Shown here: piece after piece, positions 50,617 to 59,614 of the stretch
Layout: each line of letters starts with the position of its first letter
Position numbering within the stretch: the stretch's first letter is position 1
Source of the DNA: CAVXUB01 sp963764805
GTDB taxonomy: Bacteria > Actinomycetota > Acidimicrobiia > Acidimicrobiales > Bog-793
Assembly: GCA_963764805.1 (NCBI GenBank)
Contig: CAVXUB010000006.1
Span: 62,001 to 126,000, forward strand
Direction: 5' to 3'
DNA: 64,000 nucleotides
The notes under the pieces: generated by a model
What the model saw: the letters and a program-made list of their open reading frames with translations, nothing else
Told to the model about the DNA's origin: nothing
Database searches by the model: none
Translations under genes and position numbers: made by a program

Positions 50617-51579
50617 GTGACGGCACTCCTTGTTCTTTCAGACGCGGACGTGCGCGCCCTGATCGACCCTGGCGAGCTGCGGCACGCTCTGAGATCGGCG
50701 TTCGTGGAACTGAGCGCCGGCCGCGTCTCGGCACCGTCGAGGATCGCCGCCATAGCCGAGAAGGGGCTGCTGGGAGCGATGCCTGCGTTCGGGCCGTCGC
50801 TCGGCCTGGCGGCGAAACTGATCGCCGTCTTCCCCGCCAACCACCCTCAGCCCTCTCATCTCGGAATGGTGGTCGTATTCGATCCACAGACGGGGGTCCC
50901 GCGTGGGCTCGTCGCTGCAGCGGCGCTGACCGCTGCCCGAACCGCCGCCGCCAGCGCCTTGGCGGCGGAGCTGCTAGCCGGTAGGGGTGCCAGGGTGCTC
51001 GGGATCCTGGGTGCAGGAGCCCAAGCGGAGGCTCACCTGCAGGCCTTCTGCAGCCTGCAGGACTGGGACGAGATCAGGATCGCTTCCCGCTCCACCGAAC
51101 GCGCCCGGCGACTCGCCGAGACGGCGTCTCTGCCTGGCATGGTCGTCTGCGACAGCTTCCAGGCGGTGGTCGAGGGGGCCGAGGTCGTCGCCTGCTGCAC
51201 GGACTCGCCGACACCGGTGATCGCCGACGAATGGGTTCGTGAAGGTGCACTCGTCATCTCCGTCGGCTTCGGTTCGGAGCTCCCGCCTTCGCTGATCAGG
51301 CGGGCGAAGGTCTACGTCGAGTGGCGGGGTGCCGCCAGCGAGCCGCCGCCGGCCGGGGCAAGTGAGCTCCGGGGTCTCGATCCGGCGGAGGTGGTGGAGC
51401 TCGGGGAGGTGCTGGCGGCGGGTGGTGGTGCACTGGCGGCGGGTGAACCAGCGGGTGGACACGAGCACGGCGTGGCGGTCTACAAGTCGACCGGTCACGC
51501 CGTCGAGGATCTGGTCGCCGCCACCTTCGTGCTCGACCGGGCGCGCGCGCTGGGGGTCGGCACCTACATCGAGCTCTAG
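50617..51579 (+). CDS. Ornithine cyclodeaminase/mu-crystallin family protein
   Basis: A 320-residue NAD(P)-binding protein. The N-terminal dimerisation half includes GAMPAFGPSLGLAAKLIAVF and HLGMVVVFDPQTGVPRGLVA, with the Lys and Arg expected to hold the substrate. The Rossmann half starts VLGILGAGAQAEAHLQAFCS and continues IRIASRSTERARRLAE. VYKSTGHAVEDLVAATFVLD is the family's C-terminal signature. Members act as ornithine cyclodeaminases, alanine dehydrogenases or ketimine reductases. The substrate cannot be assigned, although an alanine dehydrogenase of a different fold is encoded 3 kb away. Confidence 0.88.
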   Translation: MTALLVLSDADVRALIDPGELRHALRSAFVELSAGRVSAPSRIAAIAEKGLLGAMPAFGPSLGLAAKLIAVFPANHPQPSHLGMVVVFDPQTGVPRGLVAAAALTAARTAAASALAAELLAGRGARVLGILGAGAQAEAHLQAFCSLQDWDEIRIASRSTERARRLAETASLPGMVVCDSFQAVVEGAEVVACCTDSPTPVIADEWVREGALVISVGFGSELPPSLIRRAKVYVEWRGAASEPPPAGASELRGLDPAEVVELGEVLAAGGGALAAGEPAGGHEHGVAVYKSTGHAVEDLVAATFVLDRARALGVGTYIEL

Positions 51580-51671
51580 CTTCAGCAGGTCAGCTGCACT
51601 CTCGAGGGCTTTGGCGACCGACAGGTCGCGGCCGTGCCCTCCACCTGATCTCTGCCAGTTGGAGGAGCCCG

Positions 51672-53189
51672 ATGATCGCTTCCATCCCTTCGGCGACGCT
51701 CCGCGGCGTCGAGGGCCGACCCGTGTCGGTCGAGGTCCACGTCTCGAACGGCTTGCCCAGCTTCACGATCGTGGGCCTGCCGGATGCGGCGTGCCGCGAG
51801 TCCAGAGACCGCGTGCGAGCAGCCCTGCTCTCGAGCGACCTGCCATGGCCGTTGCGGCGGGTCACCGTCAACCTGGCGCCGACCGGGATGCGCAAGAGCG
51901 GCGCCGGGCTCGACCTGCCGATCGCCGTCGGCCTGCTGGTCGCCTGCGGTGTGGTCGAGGCGGCGATGGTCGAGGGCTGCGGCTTCATCGGCGAGCTCGG
52001 GCTCGACGGCTCCATCCGGCGGGTCCCCGGCGTCCTGGCGATGGTCGACGCCCTTTCAACCACTGCCGCGGTCGTGCCACTGCCCTGCCGAGACGAAGCC
52101 GAGCTGGTCGGCCGCCATGTCGTCCGCACAGCCAGGTCGATCCGCGAGCTGGTGGAGGCGCTCTCGGGCCGGGCGCCCTGGCCGGATCTGCGCGACTCCC
52201 CGGCAAGCGTCCCGGCTCCGTTGCCGTTCGCCGACCTCTCGGACGTGCACGGGCAGGAGCTGGGGCGGAGGGCGCTCGAGATCGCGGCGGCCGGCGGCCA
52301 CCACCTCCTCCTGTCCGGGCCCCCCGGTTCGGGCAAGACGATGTTGGCCACCCGGCTGCCGACGATCCTGCCCGACCTGACGAGGTCCGAGGCGCTGGAG
52401 GTTTGCCGGATCCACTCGGCCGCCGGGCTGCCGGTCGGCGGTGCGCTGTGCCGCCGGCCGCCGTACCGGGCCCCGCATCACACGGCTTCGGTGGCCTCGC
52501 TCATCGGCGGCGGGTCCTCGTGGATGCGGCCGGGTGAGATCAGCATCGCCAGCAACGGTGTGCTGTTCCTCGACGAGCTGGCAGAGCTGCCGGGGTTCAT
52601 CCTCGACACCCTCCGACAACCGCTGGAGGAGGGCGTGGTGCGAGTGGCGCGGGCCCGAGGCACGGTGACCTTTCCTGCCCGCTTCCTGCTCGTGGCGGCG
52701 ATGAACCCCTGCCCTTGCGGGGAGGGCTCGGCGCCCGGCAGGTGCCGCTGCACCCCCTATTCCAAGGAGCGGTACACGCGAAAGCTGTCGGCTCCGCTGC
52801 TGGACCGGTTTGATCTGCGTGTCGCCGTCGCACGGCCGAGTGCCTTCGAGCTGCTCGACCGAGGTGCAGGAGAGTCTTCCGCCAAGGTCGCCGAGCGCGT
52901 GGCGGCGGCGCGGGAGCTCGCCGCCCGCAGGCGGGTGCGCTGCAACGCCGAGCTGCCGTCGGAGCTGCTGGACGAGGTGGCGCCGCTGTCGGGCCGCGCC
53001 CGTCGGCTGATCGAGCGCCGCCTGAAGGCCGGCAGCTTGACGGCGCGCGGCCTCGACCGGGTGCGGCGGGTCGCCCGGACCGTCGCCGACCTCGAAGGCG
53101 CCCCCGACCTCGTCGATGCGGACCACGTAGCTGCCGCCCTCGAGCTGCGGCTCGATCGGGACGAGCTGACCGGGACGAGTGCCGCATGA
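51672..53189 (+). CDS. comM: ComM/YifB family Mg-chelatase-like AAA+ ATPase
   Basis: A 505-residue hexameric helicase-like ATPase that promotes branch migration during natural transformation in other bacteria. The Lon-protease-like N domain (GLPSFTIVGLPDAACRESRD, APTGMRKSGAGLDLPIAVGL) precedes the AAA+ core with Walker A GPPGSGKT (about 216), Walker B GVLFLDELAELP and sensor NPCPCG, followed by a C-terminal Mg-chelatase-like domain. GGAGGAG gives a strong ribosome site. dprA overlaps the stop (ATGA), so the two transformation-linked genes form an operon. Confidence 0.95.
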   Translation: MIASIPSATLRGVEGRPVSVEVHVSNGLPSFTIVGLPDAACRESRDRVRAALLSSDLPWPLRRVTVNLAPTGMRKSGAGLDLPIAVGLLVACGVVEAAMVEGCGFIGELGLDGSIRRVPGVLAMVDALSTTAAVVPLPCRDEAELVGRHVVRTARSIRELVEALSGRAPWPDLRDSPASVPAPLPFADLSDVHGQELGRRALEIAAAGGHHLLLSGPPGSGKTMLATRLPTILPDLTRSEALEVCRIHSAAGLPVGGALCRRPPYRAPHHTASVASLIGGGSSWMRPGEISIASNGVLFLDELAELPGFILDTLRQPLEEGVVRVARARGTVTFPARFLLVAAMNPCPCGEGSAPGRCRCTPYSKERYTRKLSAPLLDRFDLRVAVARPSAFELLDRGAGESSAKVAERVAAARELAARRRVRCNAELPSELLDEVAPLSGRARRLIERRLKAGSLTARGLDRVRRVARTVADLEGAPDLVDADHVAAALELRLDRDELTGTSAA

Positions 53190-54470
53190 GTCAGGCGAGT
53201 CCTGATCCGGCGAGTACTGATCCGACGAGTGCCGGGCAGACGGCGGCCGCCGCGGAAACCGCGGCTGCGGCTGCTGCTGCTGTGGCGTCCCTCCCGGCGA
53301 TGACGCCTCGGCGCCTGCGGGTGCTCGAGCAATGGGCGCGGGAGCAGGCGCCCTGCGGCGAGGCTCCCTGGCGATTGCTCTGGGAGATGGTCGCGGGCCG
53401 GCCGGCAGCGCGGCGACAGCTCGCTTCGGTGGCAGTTCAGGTCGATCCCGGGAGCGATGCCCATGCTCTCGGCGAAGCCTGGTCGTCGGCACTGATCGAA
53501 TGCGCCCCGGCGAGGGTGGCCGAGGAGTGCGATCGTCATGGTGTCGACATAGCCATGCCGGGCGACGCCTCTTACCCGCTCCCGCTCGTCGATGATCCGG
53601 AGGCTCCGGCCGTGTTGTTCGTCCGCGGGAGATTGAGTCGGAGGCTGGGCGCGATGAGCGGTCCGGCGGTTGCGATCGTCGGCACACGCTCTGCGACCAA
53701 CTACGGCCGGGACGTCGCCGCCTGGCTCGGCGTCGAGCTGTCGCGGGCGGGGGCGGCCATCGTCTCCGGCCTCGCTGTCGGCATCGACGCGGCGTCGCAC
53801 GAAGGTGCGCTGGCGGGCATCGGCCGATCAGGACGCCGGCTCCCTTGACGGGCTCGCGGTGGGGGTCGTGGCGGCGGGCCTGGACGTGGTCTACCCGGCC
53901 CAGACGAGCCGGCTCCGCCAGCGGGTGGAGGAGGCGGGGGCCGTGATATCCGAGTCGCCCCTCCGCGCGCCGGCCCTGCCTTGGCGGTTCCCGCTGCGCA
54001 ACCGGCTGATCGCCGGCTTGTCGGACGTGCTGGTGGTGGTGGAGTCGCACCGCACCGGCGGCTCCCTCTCGACGGTGGACGCCGCCCTGCTGCGCGGCAT
54101 CCCGGTGTTCGCCGTTCCCGGCTCCATCCGCAGCCCCGCCTCCGACGGCAGCAACGCCCTGCTGGCCAGCGGCGCACACGTCCTGACGGGTCCGGACGAC
54201 GTGATGATGGCACTCTCGCTGGCCGGCAAGCTGAGCTCCCCGCTGAACGCCACCTCGGCGGCGCCGTCACGGGTTCCGCTCAGCGGGCTCGACGACTTCG
54301 ACCGGTCAGTGCTCGCCCTGGTCGAGCGCGCCCCGACCCCGATGCAGGCGATCCTCGCAGGCACGGGCGAGGCAGGGGCCGACCTCGGCGCGGTGGCGCT
54401 GGCGCTCGATCGGCTTGCCGAGATCGGCTTGGTCAGGCGCTCTGCAGGTGGCTGGGAGCGGCTTGGCTGA
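53186..54470 (+). CDS. dprA: DNA-processing protein DprA (Smf), one frame break
   Basis: A protein of about 428 residues that loads RecA on incoming single-stranded DNA. An Ala-rich N-terminal extension of about 40 residues is followed by the Rossmann-like core: VAIVGTRSATNYGRDVAAWL, IVSGLAVGIDAASHEGALAG, then after a frame break near 53818 AVGVVAAGLDVVYPAQTSRL, ISESPLRAPALPWRFPLRNR and VVVESHRTGGSLSTVDAALL. A C-terminal winged-helix region ends at EIGLVRRSAGGWERLG. Only one or two bases need to be added or removed to restore the protein. It overlaps comM by ATGA. Confidence 0.92.
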
Positions 54471-54521
54471 GATCTCGCGCGCAGCTACGCACGCAGTACG
54501 TGCATTGCTGCACAACAGATC

Positions 54522-54578
54522 GAGGTCTCAACCGCACCAGCGATCGGAGGTCTCACCAGCCTCGAGCTCCGAGGTCTC
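54522..54578. repeat. Three GAGGTCTC repeats spaced 24-25 bases
   Basis: GAGGTCTC occurs at 54522-54529, 54547-54554 and 54571-54578. The flanking bases are partly alike (a GATCG-AGGTCTCA pattern in the first two). They fill the gap between the convergent ends of dprA and ald. The role is unknown. Confidence 0.4.
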
Positions 54579-54580
54579 GG

Positions 54581-55693
54581 TCAGGTGCCAAGAGCCTCCA
54601 GAGGTGGAACGTGCTCGCCCCCAAGCGCCTCTGCCACCAGCGGGTTCGTCAGAGCTCCTGCGGCGGTGTTGACCCCCCGGGCGAGGGCTGGATCGGCGGC
54701 GACCGCCTGCGGCACGCCCCGCTCGGCGAGGGTCTCCACGTAGGGGAAGGTGGCGTTGGTCAGGGCGTAGGTAGAGGTATGTGGCACCGCCGCAGGCATG
54801 TTGCCGACGGCGTAGTGGAGGATCCCGTCCACGAAGTAGGTGGGATCCTCGTGGGTCGTCTCGTGCGTAGTTTCGAAACATCCCCCCTGATCCACGGCAA
54901 CATCGATCACCGCCGAACCCTGCCGCATCGAGCGGATCATCTCGCCGGTGACGACGATCGGGGCGCGGCCGCCCGTCACGAGCACCGCGCCGATCACGAG
55001 GTCGGCCTCGGCGACAGCCCATTCGATGGACCCGCGGTTGGAGGCGATCGTCATGATCCTGCCCCGGTGGATCTGGTCGACCCAGCGCAGGCGGTCGATG
55101 TTGCGATCGAGGAGGATCACTTCGGCCTCCATGCCCTGCGCGATCCAGGCGGCGTTCCACCCGACGTGGCCGGCGCCGATCACGACGACCCGTGCCGGCC
55201 TCACCCCGGGGGCCCCGCCGAGCAGGATGCCCCGCGTCCCGTGCTCGCGCTCCAGCAGGCGTGCACCGATCTGGGTCGCCATGCGGCCGGCGACCTCGCT
55301 CATCGGCGCCAGCAGGGGCAGCGTGCCGGTTGCCGTCTCGACGGTCTCGTAGGCGATGCCCGTGGTGCCGGATTCCAGCAATGCCCGCGCCACGTGGGAG
55401 TACGCCGCCAGGTGGAGGTAGGTGAACAGGGTGAGCCCCGGGCGGAGGTAGCCGAACTCCGACTCCTGGGGCTCCTTGACCTTGCACACGAGATCCGCCG
55501 ACCATGCCGACTCGCGGCCGACGATCTCGGCGCCGGCGCCCCGGAAGTCGGCGTCGCCGATCGACGAGCCGTCGCCGGCGTCGGCCTCCACCAGCACCCT
55601 GTGGCCGAGCGAGACGAGCTCGCGCACTCCGTTGGGCGTGATCGCCACGCGGTTCTCGCCCGCCTTCACCTCCGCCGGCACGCCGACGATCAC
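54581..55693 (-). CDS. ald: Alanine dehydrogenase
   Basis: A 370-residue NAD-dependent enzyme that converts L-alanine to pyruvate and ammonia and the reverse. VPAEVKAGENRVAITPNGVR is the substrate-binding signature with Arg15. DLVCKVKEPQ holds the catalytic Lys, and TYLHLAAY the catalytic His (about 95). The Rossmann motif is VVIGAGHVGWNAAWIA, and AVDQGGCFETTHETTHEDPT is the AlaDH/PNT signature with the active-site Asp. The GTG start has CAGGAG at a normal distance. It may be co-transcribed with the class IV aminotransferase gene upstream (gap 82 bases), which would fit amino-acid nitrogen metabolism. Confidence 0.96.
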   Translation of the reverse strand: MIVGVPAEVKAGENRVAITPNGVRELVSLGHRVLVEADAGDGSSIGDADFRGAGAEIVGRESAWSADLVCKVKEPQESEFGYLRPGLTLFTYLHLAAYSHVARALLESGTTGIAYETVETATGTLPLLAPMSEVAGRMATQIGARLLEREHGTRGILLGGAPGVRPARVVVIGAGHVGWNAAWIAQGMEAEVILLDRNIDRLRWVDQIHRGRIMTIASNRGSIEWAVAEADLVIGAVLVTGGRAPIVVTGEMIRSMRQGSAVIDVAVDQGGCFETTHETTHEDPTYFVDGILHYAVGNMPAAVPHTSTYALTNATFPYVETLAERGVPQAVAADPALARGVNTAAGALTNPLVAEALGGEHVPPLEALGT

Positions 55694-55775
55694 TGGACCG
55701 GCTCCTGCTCGTCACACGTCAGGGAACGCGGAAGCAGATCGGGATTCGTCGGCACGGCCTCGTCCTCCTCGGCTC

Positions 55776-56623
55776 TCACGGATCGTCCGTAGCTGCCATC
55801 AGGGCTTCCAGCTCCTTGCGAGCCCGGCGGGTCAGCGGTCCGGGGACGTCGGGCAGACTCGGTGCCGTCGATCGAGATGATCGCCTGCACCCCCCGGGTC
55901 GTCGACGTCAGGAAGGCCTCCTCCACGTCGCCCGCCGCGACCGTGCTGAACGGCACGTCCTGCTCGATCGCCCCGACGGTCGCCGTTTCGAGGATCAGGT
56001 CCCGCGTCACGCCTGCCAGTATCCCGGCCGAGAGCGGGGGAGTGATGAGTGCTCCGCCTATGACGACGAACACGTTTGACGCGGTCGCCTCACAGAGGTT
56101 GCCGCGCGCAGTTCGCGAAGAGCGCCTCGCTTGCTCCCCGCTGCCTGGCGTAGTCCAGCGCGACCACGTTCTCGGCGTACGAGGTCGTCTTGAGGCCGGC
56201 GACAGCGCTGCGCTCGTTGCGTGTCCAGGGTGTGGTGACGACGGCAGCGGTGGGCGGCTGAGGCGAGATCGGCCAGGTCGCCACGATCAACGTGCATGCG
56301 GCGCCCTCTCGAGCGGAGCCGGGAGGTGCAGGTCCTCCGGTGACCGTGATGCGCAGCCTGGCCAGGCCTGTCTCTGGTGCCGGCGTGGCGGCGAGCACGG
56401 CCTGGATCGAGTCGACGATCACGTGCCGTTCGGGGAGTGGAAGGTTCATCCCTGCCGCCGAGCGCTCCAGGCGGAGCAGATGGCGGGAGAGGGCGAACGG
56501 CTTGTTCTGCCTGAGCAGGACGGTCTCGAAGATGCCGTCGCCGGTGGTGAACCCGTGGTCGAAGACCGAGATCAGAGCCTGATCGTCGGGATGGAGGACT
56601 CCGTTGACCGCCACAGGGCTCAC
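55776..56623 (-). CDS. Class IV PLP enzyme (aminodeoxychorismate lyase / branched-chain aminotransferase-like), two frame breaks
   Basis: A fold-type IV PLP enzyme of about 282 residues. ISVFDHGFTTGDGIFETVLL is the N-terminal family signature with the conserved F-D-x-G-x-x-x-G-D-G-I-F-E. AVAGLKTTSYAENVVALDYA carries the Schiff-base Lys. After a break near 56105, NLCEATASNVFVVIGGALIT gives the E-x-T-x-S-N motif, then LSAGILAGVTRDLILE. A second break near 55857 precedes the natural C-terminus (PGPLTRRARKELEALMAATD, stop 55776-55778). The choice between PabC-type lyase and aminotransferase cannot be made from motifs alone. TACAAT eight bases before the GTG at 56623 supports the start. Confidence 0.85.
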
Positions 56624-56631
56624 GCCGGGGC

Positions 56632-56637
56632 ATTGTA
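56632..56637 (-). promoter_or_regulatory. -10 box TACAAT, leaderless promoter of class IV PLP gene
   Basis: On the minus strand TACAAT, close to the consensus TATAAT, ends eight bases before the GTG at 56623, with no ribosome site. Confidence 0.45.
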
Positions 56638-56652
56638 CGCAGGTCGCTCGGA

Positions 56653-56658
56653 TAGCCT
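56653..56658 (+). promoter_or_regulatory. -10 box TAGCCT upstream of dxs
   Basis: TAGCCT lies 22 bases before the dxs GTG at 56681. The short leader holds GGAGG at 56665-56669. It is back to back with the divergent TACAAT box, so the two promoters are only about 15 bases apart. Confidence 0.35.
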
Positions 56659-56680
56659 GAGATCGGAGGTGCGCCCACCA

Positions 56681-58650
56681 GTGCTGATCGAACGCGTCCA
56701 CTCGCCATCCGACCTGAAATCGCTTTCCCCCGCCGAGTGCGTGGTGCTGGCGAGGGAGATCCGCGACTTCATCGTCGAGACGGTGTCCGTCACCGGAGGC
56801 CATCTCGGGTCCAATCTCGGGATGGTGGAGCTCACCATCGCCCTGCACCGGGTGTTCGACTCGCCCGCGATGTCCTCCTCTACGACACCGGGCACCAGGC
56901 GTACGTGCACAAGATCCTGACTGGGCGGCGGGAGATGTTTCGGACGCTCAAGCAGGACGGCGGCCTCTCGGGGTACCCGAACCGGAGCGAGTCGCCGCAC
57001 GACCACGTGGAGAACTCGCACGCCTCCACGATCCTCTCCTACGCCCACGGCATGGCCAAGGCGCTCGAGCTCGGGGCCAAGCCGTCCGGCCGGGGTCTGC
57101 CTCGTCGGGTGGTGGCTGTCGTCGGGGACGGTGCGCTCACCGGCGGCATGGCCTACGAGGCGCTCAACAACATCGGCCATTCGGGCGCCCGCGTGCTGAT
57201 CGTGCTCAACGACAACGGACGGAGCTACGCCCCGACGGTCTCCCGGCTCTCGGAGTCGCTGACCCACCTCCGCCTCAACCCCTCCTACACGCAGTGGCGC
57301 GAGCGGCTGCGGCACGCCCTGCGGGGAGTGCCGGTGATGGGGTCCGTCGCCTACACGTCGATCCACGGCCTGACGGCGGGGCTTCGCGAGATCGTCGAGC
57401 CTCACGTGTTCTTCGAGGCACTCGGGGTGCGTTACACCGGTCCTCTCGACGGTCACGACATCCCGGCCGTCGAGCGTGCGCTACGGCACGCCGCCACCTG
57501 GGACGGCCCGATCGTGCTGCACGTGCTGACCACCAAGGGCAAGGGCTACGCCCCCGCCGAGCAGGACGAGATCCAGTGCCTGCACGACATGCGTGCCGCC
57601 CCTTCCCACTCGGTCACGGCTCCCGGTGCCTCCACGGACGAAGGTGCGCTGCCCGCTCCGTCGGAGATCCCCGCCGGCGAGTCGAGCTACACGGACGCCT
57701 TCTCCGCCGCCGTCATCGCCGCCGCCGAGAAGGACGAGCGGGTCGTGGCGATCACTGCGGCGATGCCCGGCCCGACAGGGCTGCTGGGGTTCGAAGACAG
57801 GTTCCCGGAGCGTTTTGTCGATGTGGGCATTGCCGAGGCTCACGCCGTCACGGCGGCGGCAGGCATGGCGATGGGGGGCCTCAAGCCCGTTGTCGCCGTC
57901 TACTCGACCTTCTTCTCACGGGCCTTCGACCAGGCCAACCTGGACGTCGCGCTGCACCGCCAGCCCGTCGTGTTCTGCCTCGACCGGGCGGGGATCACCG
58001 GGCCGGATGGTGCCAGCCATCACGGCATGTGGGACCTCGTGCTGTCGCTCGCCATCCCCGGCATGACGGTCTTCTGCCCGTCGCAGGCGAGCGAGATCGG
58101 CTCGATGCTTAACGCCGCGCTGTCACTTGACGGCCCGGCCGTCATCCGCTGGCCGCGGACGGCTTCACCGGCGGGGGCGCTCTCGAACGTCCCGCCCTTC
58201 TCCTCGAGGCTCCTCCGGCAGGGCGATGGCTCGATCGTGCTGATCGGTGTCGGGAAGATGGCAGCGTCGGCGAGTCGGGCGGCGGCGCTGCTCGCCGCCG
58301 ACGGGATCGACGTGACCGTGTACGACCCGCGCCTGATCCGCCCGGCGGACGAGGAGATGCTGGCGGCGGCCGCGGCGGCCGAGCTGGTGGTGACGGTCGA
58401 GGACGGCATCCGGCAGGGAGGCGCCGGCACGTACCTGTGCGGGCAGGTCGCCCGCGTGGCACGGGAGGCGGACCTGCCGATGCCGGAGATGCTCGTCCTC
58501 GGTCTCGACACCGCCTACATCCCGCACGGCAAGCCCGAGAGAATCCTTGCGGAGCGGGGCCTCGACGGGGAGGGCATCGCCCTGTCGGTCGCCGAGGCAG
58601 CTCAGCGGGTGCGGGCTCAGGGCATGGGGACGCAGTCGGCGGGCGTCTGA
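56681..58650 (+). CDS. dxs: 1-deoxy-D-xylulose-5-phosphate synthase, one frame break
   Basis: A thiamine-diphosphate enzyme of about 656 residues that condenses pyruvate and glyceraldehyde 3-phosphate, the first step of the MEP isoprenoid pathway. VTGGHLGSNLGMVELTIALH carries the conserved His. After a break near 56868 (within CCCGC, probably one missing C) the frame resumes as RDVLLYDTGHQAYVHKILTG. VVAVVGDGALTGGMAYEALN is the ThDP motif (GDGAL...N), VGIAEAHAVTAAAGMA the catalytic Glu region, and DRAGITGPDGASHHGMWDLV the DXS-specific segment. GGAGG supports the GTG at 56681; an in-frame GTG at 56669 also exists. ThDP links it loosely to thiL in this window. Confidence 0.95.
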
Positions 58651-58675
58651 CACAGGAAGGCCCGGGCAGCCGGCG

Positions 58676-59557
58676 CTAGAGCGGGAACAGCCTGCCCTCT
58701 GCCTCCCGGTCACTCTCACCCTCTGGCGGGAGCGGCTCGATCAGCTCCGGCCCCTCGGCGCGGGCGTCGCCCACCTTCGGCGAGACGGGATAGACCTCCA
58801 GGTAATCCTCCGGAGGGGGTGAGAGGAGCGCCGCTCGCTCCTGCTCGCTCAGCTCGCCTGGGGCGAGCCAGCGGTCCCAGTCCTCCGGCTGGAGGATCAC
58901 CGGCATGCGATCGTGGTAGCCCGACATCATCTCGTTGGCGGCCGTGGTGAGGATCGTGCAGGTGAGCAGTCCACCGCCGTCCTCGTTCTCCGTGCTGCTG
59001 TCGTGCGGCTTCCAGTACTCCCAGAGGCCGGCGAACACGACCAGCCCACCATCAGCCGCACGGAACAGGTATGGCTGCTTGCGCTGCTTCCCCGCCCTGG
59101 TGCTCGCCCCGGACCCCGCGCCCGATCCTTCGACTGCCTTCCACTCGTAGAAGGCGTCAGCCGGGATCAGACAGCGCCGCTTGGCGAGGGGAGTCCGAAA
59201 CGACGACTTCTCGGCCAGTGACTCCGACCTCGCATTGAACATCCGGGCGCCGCTGTTGGGATCCTTCGACCAGGGCGGCACCAGTCCCCAGCGATGGCGC
59301 ACGAGCTTGCGCTCGCCGGTCGGCTGTCCCGACTCGTCGCGCAGCGGCCGGACCACCCAGATCGGCGTCTGCGGGGCGACGTTGAACCGCGGTTCGTCCT
59401 CACCGGTGCTCGTGGCGCCCTCGGCGCCCCCGGCGCCCCCGGCGCCGTCCTCGGCGATCTCCTTGGACCCGTCCGGCTCGCGCATGTCGACCTGCGCCAC
59501 GTCGAGGATCTCGGCGAGCTCCGACACCGGAGTCGCCGCCACGAAACGACCACACAT
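58676..59557 (-). CDS. SRAP-domain protein (HMCES/YedK family)
   Basis: A 293-residue protein of the family that cross-links its Cys2 to abasic sites in single-stranded DNA as a protective adduct. The sequence starts MCGRF, so Cys2 is present. NVAPQTPIWVVRP, WGLVPPWSKDPNSGARMFNA (the Asn of the active site), RRCLIPADAFYEWKAVEG (the Glu) and GYHDRMPVIL (the catalytic His) are all intact. Insertions rich in Gly/Ala/Glu (about residues 30-55 and 150-165) and a C-terminal acidic tail make it longer than the usual about 220 residues. A CAGACT box seven bases before the ATG is a weak -10. It is convergent with dxs. Confidence 0.94.
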   Translation of the reverse strand: MCGRFVAATPVSELAEILDVAQVDMREPDGSKEIAEDGAGGAGGAEGATSTGEDEPRFNVAPQTPIWVVRPLRDESGQPTGERKLVRHRWGLVPPWSKDPNSGARMFNARSESLAEKSSFRTPLAKRRCLIPADAFYEWKAVEGSGAGSGASTRAGKQRKQPYLFRAADGGLVVFAGLWEYWKPHDSSTENEDGGGLLTCTILTTAANEMMSGYHDRMPVILQPEDWDRWLAPGELSEQERAALLSPPPEDYLEVYPVSPKVGDARAEGPELIEPLPPEGESDREAEGRLFPL

Positions 59558-59600
59558 GTCCCCCAGTCTGCCGCCCTGCGGGCCGGCTGCCTGCGGGCGG

Positions 59601-59606
59601 TAGCGT
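59601..59606 (+). promoter_or_regulatory. -10 box TAGCGT, leaderless promoter of second ABC pair
   Basis: TAGCGT lies eight bases before the ATG at 59615, with no Shine-Dalgarno sequence. The same hexamer precedes the GT2 gene at 21673 on the other strand. Confidence 0.42.
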
Positions 59607-59614
59607 TTCAGCCC

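Noticed and set aside
54581..55693. Alternative long frame (54528-55715) antisense or out of frame with ald
   Set aside because: It is Arg/Gly-rich and motif-free, whereas the ald frame contains every AlaDH signature.
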